NCBI GenBank assembly: GCA_019973155.2
Contig: BPQB01000068.1
Coordinates: 124,001-188,000, forward strand
Direction of reading: 5' to 3'
DNA length: 64,000 nucleotides
From: Phanerochaete sordida
Lineage: Eukaryota; Basidiomycota; Agaricomycetes; Polyporales; Phanerochaetaceae
The position numbers and the translations under genes are program-made. The stretch's first letter is position 1. Every line of letters begins with the position of its first letter. The notes beneath the pieces were generated by a model. It was given only the letters and a program-made list of their open reading frames with translations, had not been told where the DNA came from and made no database searches. This document shows, in pieces, positions 56,352 to 64,000 of the stretch.

Positions 56352-58146
56352 CTATGTCTGAGCCTTGGCTCTCACGTCTGCCCAGAAAGCGCCCCATGGC
56401 TCTCCAGAGGAAGACTTCCCATCGACAACCAGCTCGTGACCTACAGGCACACCTGCCTGCGCAGTGTACGCAGCGTTGATTCGGTCGACAGCGCGAATAA
56501 GCGAGGGCGTGGCCGGCACAGAAGCTAGCACATCCGGATTAGGTAGCGGCTCCGCTGCTAGATGACTATGGGGTGGCGACGTAGGACGATCATTCGTGCG
56601 CGTCGTGCTGCTGCGCGTCGAGTGCCGCCGGATGAAATCTGGAGTCCAGTTTGGGTCATCGCGTGGGAGTCGCTGTCGCATCGCGTCCGTGAGGTCCTCT
56701 TCGTGGTCGGAGTACTCGGGCACATCGGGGATGGGGAACTTCGGAGGTGCAAAGCTCGCTCTGGAGTTGGTGAGAGTAGCGGAGGACGCAGAGCTGAGGG
56801 AGCGAGGAACGAAGGGCTTGTCTATCGGGGAGGGCTCGTCGTCCTCACTTGAGAGCGAGGAATCATCGTCCGGCTGGAACTTGATCGCGCGTCTGGCGGT
56901 GCGTACGTTCCTGGGCCTGTCGGTCGCTTTCTTCCGAAGGAAGCCAGGAGAAGACTTCACCCCGCTTAAAGGAGCGAATACCTGGAGGGGCTCTTCGAGG
57001 TCTCTGGCTTTCTCTGAAGCAACAGCTGGAGACTGCACGGGCAGCTTCTGGTCGGGAACGATAGGTGCAAAATATCGATCGCGGCCGAGGAGGCGGTCAT
57101 ACAGAGACGTGAAGGGTGTGAATGTCCCTGCACGGTGACCGTCGTTGGGCAGATTGTCGGTGTACTTCGCAAGATAGCGATCCCATTTCTAAGCGAGTTG
57201 GTTCAGCATATGGGAAAAACGCGAGTACGGAGAATTCCGTACCTCGTCGGGGTTCTCTCCAAGCTTGGCATGGAGTAGCCAGTCGCATGCAACGCCTGAA
57301 CAGAACAGGAGACAGTAAGCCGCGCTGAGGCCTTTCTCCTTACTCGTTCCCCAGTCTGCTCCGTTGCTAACCCATAGACGTTCCCAGACATTGCCCCATG
57401 CGGTGTTTCGAGCAAGGATGGCCGTGCAGAGGATGAGTCCGAATGAACCTGTCGACGCGTTCGCCACACGCAGAGCGATGTCTCGGACCACGACAAATGG
57501 GAGCAGGCACAGCACCATTCCAAGCACCATAAAGACGGGGGTGATAGCAATGCGAGTAATAAGAGACGGATGGGCTATCACGACAAATGAGATTGCGAAG
57601 GTGGTGCTTGGGGAAAGAGATGAGCGTACATCAGCAATCAGACGGCGGAGACGTACTATCCAGAAACGGCTGCAAGAGTCAAGGTCGCATACTTCCACCT
57701 TCCGGACAGAAGCATGCAGCATAGCGCAGATAATAGCCAGATAGCAAGGAATGCCTTTGGGCCGAGGGGGGAGGAGGTCGTTTCGCTCGGGATAAGGAGC
57801 GAGAGGAATGTAGCAAGATGTACTGCTCATAGTCAGATCGAGCGATATGAGAGCCATCAATGGATAGTCACGCACTTCCGAATGCGAAGCCAGAGCAAAG
57901 GCCGCCAATACCACCCTGCAGAAAGAGAGACCAGGTCGTGGTAGAGAGCCAGGAAAGTTTGGGCTTCGTGGCGACCTGCCTTTGGGGCTCGGTAGGGGGG
58001 AAGACACGAGTACGATCCAAAATCAAGAATGTGCCGGAGAACGTGAGGAGTAAAGACAGGCAGAGAAGGGGCAGGACGTAAGCCAAGGCGAAAGGCGTGG
58101 TGGGAAGCAGCGAGGAGAGCAGGTCGTAAGAGGCATTAGCGGACAT
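56352..58146 (-). CDS. multi-pass membrane protein, DUF4203-like
   Basis: Membrane protein with an N-terminal DUF4203-like region and a long soluble tail. The start MSANASYDLLSSLLPTTPFAL at 58146 leads into VLPLLCLSLLLTFSGTFLIL, then LFLQGGIGGLCSGFAFG, the glycine-rich helix of the family, then several more helices (FMVLGMVLCLLPFVVV; FGLILCTAILARNTAW). The conserved RLWVSNGADWGTSKEKGLSA and CDWLLHAKLGENPDE lie before about 57240, spliced to WDRYLAKYTDNLP. The tail (57180-56352) is Ser/Pro/Arg-rich, with many acidic patches, and ends WADVRAKAQT. Three to four introns, including one near 57650. Distant relatives include animal TM7SF3-like proteins. Function unknown; divergent with the She9 gene. 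Confidence 0.76.
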
Positions 58147-58378
58147 GGTGACAGATTAGCGGAGAAGTGAGTCTGGCACCGGGAGATTGTCGACGTTGTC
58201 GAGCGGAGAGGGATGGCGAGCCCAGTGCCCGTGGAGTTGAAAGCGCTGAAGCTTGAAGAGCAGCTTTGCCTCCCGCGGCCGCGGGGAGTACGCGGGCGCC
58301 TGCACGACGTCGTCGACCACGTGGCCCGCCGCCTCACTTGGCCAGACTTGGCCAGAGGGCGCTAGCGCGTACCATCCC

Positions 58379-59720
58379 ATGCTCAGGTACTCTCTCTCCC
58401 GCCCATCGCTCCTGCGGTACCGTTCCACGACTCTCAAGACCAACCATGCCACTCTTCCATACCGTCTAACAGCGCTCCGACGCGCGTATTCTACACCTTC
58501 CGACACGTCACCCTCGCCGCAAGCGACATCCTCCCGCTCAGCGAGCCGCCCTACGCAGCCAGTCATCGAGCTCTCCTCTCCACAGCAGACTGAGCCTCCC
58601 CAGTCAAGTTCCGCGGAAATACCACCTTCACCTGCCCGCGCAACGCTCCCATCAGACACTCCCAACAACGCTCGGACGTCTTCGGAGAGCACAGAGACTG
58701 TGCACCCTCCACCAGACAAGCCCGTTCCACTAGCAAATGTCATCGACGTAGAGCAAGTCAAGGAGAAACTCCGAACTTGGGCGGAGAATGCAGTGGTTAC
58801 CGTGCGGGATAGGGCAGACGGCTACACCGCTGCCGCGGCCACGACTTTCGCTCAGCTTGGTCGAGAGCTGAACAAAGTGACGGGGTACGGAGAGATAGAG
58901 TCGCTAAAACGGCAGGTCACGGAGCAAGGTGCGTGCTCTTGATTTCCTTCACATACATCCACTGAGATAAGCTTCAGAGCAGCGTATTCGGGCTGTGCGC
59001 GAAGCAGCTCGTGAGGCTAAAGCCGCGCTCGATCGAGCAGTCCAGCAGCGCGCCAAGTCGCAGCGGGACGTCAACGACCTCCTGCAGCGCAAGTCCTCTT
59101 GGACAGACGAAGATGTCGGCCGCTTCACTGCATTGGTTCGTCAGGACCATCTCTTCGAGCAGGAAGAGACGCGTGCCAAGGCGGAGGCGCTCAAGACCGA
59201 GGAGGAAGTCGAGCGGGAATTTACGGAGCTCATGCGCGTCATCCTCAACCGATACCACGAAGAGCAAGTATGGTCGGATAAGATCCGTAGCGCGTCGACA
59301 TACGGCTCCTTGACCGTCCTTGGCCTGAACATGGCTGTCTTCATCCTCGCGATCATCGTGGTCGAGCCCTGGAAGCGCAGACGGTTAGCGCAGACCTTTG
59401 AGAGGAAGGTGGAGGAGATGTCTGCGGAGACCATTGGCACGTTCGATATGAAGCACGAAGAGGTCTCGCAGCAGCTCAAGAATCAGGAGAAGATACTATG
59501 CCAGCTCATTGAAGCTGTATCTTACTCACTACGGCCAACATCAGCCCTTATACCGCAGAGCAGCCACCAAGAAGACCCAGATCCGACTGTCTCGCTCTCA
59601 GCTAAGCAGCAACAGTTCAAACTAGTTGAAATATCTCATGGGCAGCTATGGGCCATGGCTGCGAGTGCAGCAGTTGCCGGCAGCCTGGGATGGGTACTTG
59701 GTAGTTGGTTTATGTCATAA
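58379..59720 (+). CDS. SHE9: mitochondrial inner-membrane morphology protein She9/Mdm33
   Basis: Inner mitochondrial membrane protein required for normal mitochondrial shape and fission-like membrane events (yeast She9/Mdm33). The start MLRYSLSRPSLLRYRSTTLK is an Arg/Ser-rich presequence without acidic residues. A Ser/Pro-rich linker precedes LRTWAENAVVTVRDRADGY and LNKVTGYGEIESLKRQVTEQ; one intron (about 58930-58977) joins it to a long coiled coil (EAAREAKAALDRAVQQRAKS through EETRAKAEALKTEEEVE). SSWTDEDVGRFTALVRQDH is strongly family-like. Two membrane segments follow: STYGSLTVLGLNMAVFILAI with VVEPWKRRRL, and LWAMAASAAVAGSLGWVLGS at the end (stop 59718-59720). The frame is open upstream to 58253, but the presequence fixes the start. 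Confidence 0.93.
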
Positions 59721-60049
59721 TCTATTGATGAGAGATCTATATGGCTACTGGGTAGCAAAAACAGATATTGCAGTGGAAGCCTTTGCACAGCTGTTTCATA
59801 AAACATGGTCTATTGTTTGGAGGGTTAGATAAAAGCTGAAGTTTACTGACAAGAGTTTATGAGACTCACTGGGTGCAAGCACTTGCTGTACAGGGTCAGT
59901 TTTGGTATGTCCAGCTATGGTCAGGTGGTCTGTACACAGAGTAAATTTGACCCTGTTTGGCAGCTCTGCTTAGCCACACCAACCCGATACTTGCTACACT
60001 GCAGCCTAGGGCTGGCAGCAGCATTGGAACCCTTAAGCAGATCTAGTGT
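59721..60049. other. 3' region, AT-richer sequence
   Basis: About 330 bp after She9, noticeably AT-richer than the genes, containing no called gene. It marks the passage into repetitive DNA. Confidence 0.4.
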
Positions 60050-60240
60050 TGCCAGGTTCAGGTTCTGAACCGTGGTTCGAACCCCGAACCCTTGAACTGA
60101 ACCCTCGGTTCGGTCCATGGTCTGGCTCGGTTCGGTCTTGGGGTGGGCGGGTTCAGTTCTCGGTTCTGCTGCAGGTAGGACCGCAGTGAGCCAGCTCGAG
60201 CAGGTTCGAACCGCTGAACCGAAGTAGCCAGATAGGTCGT
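60050..60240. repeat. GGTTCG/CGAACC-rich interspersed repeat block
   Basis: Many copies of GGTTC, GAACC and GGTTCGG in both orientations, several pairs forming short palindromes such as GGTTCGAACC (60207 region). Likely a degenerate satellite or transposon-end sequence; it precedes the retrotransposon by about 300 bp. Confidence 0.6.
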
Positions 60241-60538
60241 TAGGGACGTTCGAATATAGTCAGAATGGAGTGTGTACCCGTTTTGAACGCATGTCTTGCC
60301 CCAGATTAGTCGAAGGTGCACCCGAATGCAGCGATGAAAGCAGGCGCAAAGCCTGTTTCTCAGCACCTGCCTAATTTGGACAGCATTAGCGCCAACGTTT
60401 GACGGCCGCTCGCCGCATCTAACGAGTCCATACGCACCTTCAACAACCACACATGTTAGCTATATGCATTCTAAGGTGCGTACGAACCTATTTCAACGGT
60501 ACTGACCGATGGGTTCAGGTAATATAGGCCTTTGCGAG

Positions 60539-61080
60539 TGTCATGGATATGACGGTCCTGCCCTATTTTTCACCAATTTATTGCGATTTTCCCTGGTTTA
60601 ATCCAGCGCTCGAGCAGTCCTCGACGCATCTGGAGTCATAGCCGCCCAGGGCACGCGCTTGGCTCAGACGCCAGCGCTCCTGATGGTGCATCGCATCCCA
60701 GACACCAGCGCCCCTGACGCGTGTCACTGCCAGTCCATCATGTGCCAGAACAGCCCCAGGGCTCTGCGCGTAGCCTCATGATCTCCCCGGGCCGAGTCCA
60801 TCATGCCTGATGACTCCCCAGACGCAGCCTCGCCAAAAGGCCCGGAATACTCAGCCATGCTGATGCATCTCCGACCCGTTTCGCCTCTTGATCCCAAGCA
60901 CCCTGAAACGCGCGCGACCTTCACATCACATGATTGCCTGGTCCGTGCGCTGCCCCCTGTAGTATATATACCCTCGCTCCTGTAGCCTGTCTGTCATCTC
61001 GACCTCTTGGTCAATACGAACAGGTAAGTCCCAGCTTGTAACTTAGAATACACTGCTAATATTATCTTGGTCAATACGGA
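60539..61080 (+). repeat. candidate 5' LTR of a Ty3/Gypsy-type element (boundaries tentative)
   Basis: The segment begins TGTCATGGATATGACG, a TG start of the kind seen in basidiomycete Gypsy LTRs, and contains a TATATATA box at 60963-60970. About 50 bp later comes an almost exact direct repeat: CTTGGTCAATACGAACAG at about 61004-61021 and CTTGGTCAATACGGACAG at about 61065-61082. The matching 3' LTR lies outside the window, so both ends are unproven. No primer-binding site was confidently found. The element's Gag gene lies about 1.4 kb downstream in the same orientation. Confidence 0.4.
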
Positions 61081-61276
61081 CAGCTGAATAAGTTGTGCAT
61101 CGCTGCGTGACTCACTCCACCGCGCCTCATCGTCGTTTTCCCCGTCCGCTGTCCCTCGTGCTGCGTTTGAGCCTCGTTCCGCAACATTAGGTCGAGATCT
61201 CTCGGGTGCCCTAAGCAAAACCTCTTCCCCTACCGCTTCCACAACTCCCGTGTTATAAAGTTTATTCCCACCACTT

Positions 61277-62300
61277 TAAAGCGAGTACGCTGCAGTCGCG
61301 CAGTCTAGCGCACTCCGTACGGGTTGCTCACCGCTTGCGACAGTGCCAAAAGACACCACGTGCTGTCGCTCGCCGTCGCCCGTCGTAAACGCGCCGCGCA
61401 TCAAGTGCCGCTTGCCCGACAGCCCCCTCAACCGCCTCGACCGTCGTCGTGAGGCCGGCAAGCCCGTCAAGTAGACCGACTGCAAGCTCAACGCGGTCGT
61501 CAAGTACGTCTCCACTCTTCCGCCACCGTCACCTTCGCTGCCCGCGAAGCCCATCGCCGCCATCACCAATGAGGCCATCGCCGCATCTCACCGCGCCGGT
61601 CTAGCCGTTCAAGCCCGCCGCGAACGCGAAGCCGCCGAAGCTCGCGCCAACACCGCCGCCTCCTCCTCCTCTCGCAGTCTGGCAGAGCACCTTAGCGCCG
61701 CCCTGACCTACACGCTCATCGCCCGAAGCGCATCGGCATCGACGTCCCCAAGTGCACCACCCTCGAACTTCTCGGCATCCACACACCGAAGTTCAACGCC
61801 GTTCTCAAGCGCTTCACCCCCTTCGACGAGCTCGACTACTCCGACATCTGCACCGAACACGCCGCCGCCACCGCGCACCTGATTTGCTGCGTTCGCGAAG
61901 TCCACGAGCTACTCCGCCCTGAAGCCATCATCACCTTCCAGGAGTGGAAGCGCTACGACACCGGACTCTGCGCGATCGGCGAAGTATCTTTCAAGGGTTT
62001 AAGGGATAATCTCTGCCGCGTCACCGCCGAGTTGTACCTCATTGACCGTGCGGGATATTTCGATTAAATAGTTTAAGGAGTAATACATTGTGGATTCCTC
62101 TCTGCCGTACGACTGCTCGAACAACCCGCATGTCTTCATCTGATCACCCGACGGTTGTCAGGCCATCGACGTTCACATCGAGAACGGAGATCAGAACAGC
62201 AAGTGCAGCAATCAGCCGTGCCCACACCGTGAAAGTGCTCCTCGCCTTGGACCGCTGCTAGCGCCAACGCGAATACGAATCGTCAAACATCCGACTCGCG
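61277..62300 (+). pseudogene. broken open frame ahead of gag, origin unknown
   Basis: The plus strand reads like decayed protein-coding DNA. One frame from about 61280 gives PDSPLNRLDRRREAGKPVK, then a TAG at 61472-61474, then VKYVSTLPPPSPSLPAKP and an alanine-rich stretch. Near 61690-61715 the sense passes to another frame, which is open for 123 codons without ATG (61696-62067), with GIDVPKCTTLELLGIHTPKF and VREVHELLRPEAIITFQEWK. After TAA 62065-62067 more coding-like sequence (SSLPYDCSNNPHVF, then a TGA, then DGCQAIDVHIENGDQ) continues to about 62300. No family is recognised. It could be an extra element ORF or a captured host gene. Confidence 0.45.
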
Positions 62301-62437
62301 CACAACTGAGCTTCTTTACGGGCTGATCCATCTCTACTCTGAACACTCCCACGTCGAGTCCTGAATCCGGACCCGCTCGCGACAGCGACGTTTCCCTTGG
62401 TTCTCCTGCCTCGTACCACTCGCACGTACCAACACCT

Positions 62438-63754
62438 TTGTTCTCGCCTCCTCCGCTCCCGCCGCCCGACATGTCTGGCCAAAACACCCCGCAACCGCCG
62501 ACCGGTCCCTTGCAAACCGGCCCATTGCAAGACCCTGTAGCCCAGGCGATCATCGCCATGGTCGGCGTGATCAACCAAATGTTCGCCGACATCCAGCAAC
62601 TCTCCACCGACATTCGAGCCCTTGTCGCACGGCCGCAGCCCGCCCCGGCCCCTGCACCCGCAGTAAATGCAATGGTCAATGCTGCGACACGCGAGATTGC
62701 CTTTGTCAAAAAACCGGTACCCTTCCGCGGCAAGTCAGCCGAGGCCACCAAGCACTTCCGCTCTGCCTACACGCTCTACGCCAACGATTACAAGGAACGC
62801 TGCGCCCGCGATGCCCAAGGAAACTTCCAGCGCGACGCCAACGGTAACATCCTCATGGATGCCCCAAAATGGATCACAGGCACCCTCCTATTCATGCAGG
62901 ACGACACTGCCAAATGGGCACGCCCTTACCTTGAAGCCGCCGCCGACAACCAAGTGATCTTCAACGGTACCTGCGTCGAGTTCTGGAAGCAGTTTAAAAA
63001 TCGGTTTGAGCCCGCCAACGAGAAGGCTGATGCTATGAACAAGCTTCAGGCCTGCACTCAGGGTGATTGTCGGTTTGCCGAGTTCTTCGCCGAGTTCCAG
63101 CCTCTGGCAAGCTCGTCTGGTTTAAGCGACTTGGACCTAGCGGCCTGTCTGCGCTCTAAATTTAACGAGGACTACCTGAAACGCATCTTGTACATCATCA
63201 TCCCTGCCACCGGCAAGGGTCCTGAGACATACGAGGAGCTGCAGGCAGCTGGTTACACTGTCGACCGCTTCAAGGACACACTGCTCCAGGACCTCGCGAC
63301 ACGTCAAACTGACACCGGGAAGGCACGCGCCACCCCTTCAGCATCAGTTCGCGTCTTCCGCGACCCCAATGCAATGGAAATCCACGCCGCGTCCATCGAC
63401 AAAGTGTTCAAGGGACTCCGCGGCAACAACCTTCGCAAGCAGTTCGACTCGGTCATGCGCGACAGGTGCAGGGTCTGCGGTTCCAAGGGGCACAAGGCAA
63501 ACGACGCCCGGCACCGCGACCCTGTCTGTCATCACTGCCAAAGGAAAGGTCACTGGGCTGTCGTCTGCCGCTCTCGCATCGAAGGCCTCCCGCCGACGGC
63601 TCCGTCCCCCACGGCAAACATCCGCACCAACGACACCGCGTCATCTGACTCGTCGTCCGGCTCGTCGACCGGCCCGAACACTTGCGAGGCAGACCTCGCA
63701 GCGCTCAAGGACTCCGTTGCGCTCATCGTCAAGCAGCTCGCGTCTTTTCACTAA
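62438..63754 (+). CDS. retrotransposon Gag (capsid/nucleocapsid) polyprotein
   Basis: 438-residue structural protein of the LTR element. A Pro-rich N-terminus (PPPLPPPDMSGQNTPQPP) is followed by a helical segment (AIIAMVGVINQMFADIQQ). The retrotrans_gag-type capsid region includes KPVPFRGKSAEATKHFRSAY, MQDDTAKWARPYLE, VEFWKQFKNRFEPANEK and DCRFAEFFAEFQPLA. The nucleocapsid carries a CxxCx4H motif (CRVCGSKGH), where the final position is His rather than Cys, followed by a canonical CCHC knuckle (CHHCQRKGHWAVVC). The Ser/Thr-rich tail ends in TAA 63752-63754. ATG 62438 or the in-frame ATG 62471 (MSGQNTP) could be the start; the second begins a typical Gag N-terminus. The frame is intact, so the element may be young. 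Confidence 0.9.
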   Translation: MFSPPPLPPPDMSGQNTPQPPTGPLQTGPLQDPVAQAIIAMVGVINQMFADIQQLSTDIRALVARPQPAPAPAPAVNAMVNAATREIAFVKKPVPFRGKSAEATKHFRSAYTLYANDYKERCARDAQGNFQRDANGNILMDAPKWITGTLLFMQDDTAKWARPYLEAAADNQVIFNGTCVEFWKQFKNRFEPANEKADAMNKLQACTQGDCRFAEFFAEFQPLASSSGLSDLDLAACLRSKFNEDYLKRILYIIIPATGKGPETYEELQAAGYTVDRFKDTLLQDLATRQTDTGKARATPSASVRVFRDPNAMEIHAASIDKVFKGLRGNNLRKQFDSVMRDRCRVCGSKGHKANDARHRDPVCHHCQRKGHWAVVCRSRIEGLPPTAPSPTANIRTNDTASSDSSSGSSTGPNTCEADLAALKDSVALIVKQLASFH

Positions 63755-64000
63755 GAGGCCGAAGTGACGCCGCATCGTCAACCCCCGCAACACCACTCGG
63801 CCCGGATTCAACTCCAGTGCCCGTTTCTGTAGAACCCTCGGACATTTTGCACTCGCTACGCTCATGTACTATCTTTGTGCTCGACCCCTTCTCAAATCAT
63901 TATCGTGTACCGGTAAAGTTGACTGGAATCAATAAAACTATTTGCACGCCTGCAATGATTGATTCTGGCACCACGTCCCTGTTCATCCACAAAGACTTCT
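63649..64000 (+). CDS. retrotransposon Pol, N-terminal protease region, -1 frame relative to Gag (partial)
   Basis: The -1 frame is open from just after TGA 63646-63648 to the window edge, overlapping the Gag end by about 106 bases. It has no early ATG in the overlap, suggesting synthesis as a Gag-Pol fusion through frameshifting. After a Pro/Ser-rich linker it reads YRVPVKLTGINKTI and MIDSGTTSLFIHKDF, the strand and D-S-G active-site triad of a retropepsin-like aspartic protease. Reverse transcriptase and integrase would lie downstream, outside the window. Confidence 0.75.

Larger units (their letters stand above)
60539..64000 (+). mobile_element. Ty3/Gypsy-type LTR retrotransposon, 3' part beyond window
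   Basis: Element defined by an intact Gag ORF (62438-63754) and the start of Pol with an aspartic-protease active-site segment (MIDSGTTSLFIHKDF, 63955 on), running off the right edge. It is oriented +. The unusually long leader between the candidate LTR and Gag contains broken coding sequence. Superfamily assignment rests on zinc-knuckle Gag and protease only, since reverse transcriptase and integrase lie outside. Confidence 0.72.

Noticed and set aside
60070..60220. GGTTCGAA motifs resembling the T-loop of a tRNA
   Set aside because: No acceptor, D or anticodon stem could be folded around them; the motif belongs to a repetitive block.
1..64000. CRISPR array, bacterial operon, origin of replication or prophage
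   Set aside because: No regularly spaced repeats and no prokaryotic ribosome-binding or operon pattern; spliceosomal introns show eukaryotic nuclear DNA.

Overview
The window is nuclear DNA of a filamentous basidiomycete, most likely a wood-rotting Agaricomycete of the Polyporales type. The evidence is consistent: GC-rich genes broken by many 45-65 bp GT-AG introns, very short intergenic distances, single-copy eukaryotic genes (Sen1 helicase, V-ATPase subunit d, SGF29, mitochondrial uL6, She9/Mdm33, cytochrome P450 reductase), mushroom-specific protein families (7-TM and DUF6535-like membrane proteins, F-box-like proteins) and a Ty3/Gypsy-type retrotransposon at the right end. Exon joins were worked out by eye from splice sites, frame and family resemblance; no database search was possible.

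Layout. 1-4752: 3' part of a Sen1-type RNA/DNA helicase gene (+). 5.3-6.6 kb: a probably decayed lineage-specific gene. 7.8-14.1 kb: an extended SDR reductase (+), a dienelactone hydrolase (-), an Arc1/AIMP1-like tRNA-binding protein (+) and a secreted PEBP-like protein (-). 15.3-22.6 kb: mitochondrial L6 (+), a DUF6535-like membrane protein (+), isoprenylcysteine methyltransferase (-), Sec14/CRAL-TRIO protein (+) and V-ATPase subunit d (-). A 2 kb stretch without a recognisable gene follows. 24.5-31.1 kb: a 7-TM fungal protein (+), an alpha/beta hydrolase (+), a 2-oxoglutarate/Fe(II) dioxygenase (-) and a histone-fold protein (-). 31.5-39.1 kb: Hsp20 (-), SGF29 (-), an uncharacterised NTase-like protein (+), a zinc alcohol dehydrogenase (+) and a monoglyceride lipase (-).

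40.3-46.2 kb: another multi-TM protein (+), an intronless SAM methyltransferase (+), a small coiled-coil ORF (-) and an F-box/LRR-like protein (-). 46.8-53 kb: COBW/ZNG1 GTPase (-), a STYX-like phosphatase homologue lacking its catalytic arginine (+), Hut1-type nucleotide-sugar transporter (-) and a membrane-anchored SET protein (+). 53.4-59.7 kb: NADPH-cytochrome P450 reductase (+), a DUF4203-like membrane protein (-) and She9/Mdm33 (+). 59.7-64 kb: repetitive DNA, a candidate LTR, broken coding sequence, an intact Gag gene and the start of Pol in the -1 frame, continuing beyond the window.

The genes are mostly unrelated housekeeping or accessory loci; I see no biosynthetic cluster and no convincing novel multi-gene system. 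Several pairs are divergent with 200-300 bp shared promoters (COBW/STYX-like, SGF29/NTase-like, DUF4203-like/She9, Hut1/SET). The most interesting points are the altered phosphatase active site, the broken ORF ahead of gag and the Gag-Pol overlap, a possible dual-start Arc1-like protein, and a perfect inverted repeat in a shared promoter.
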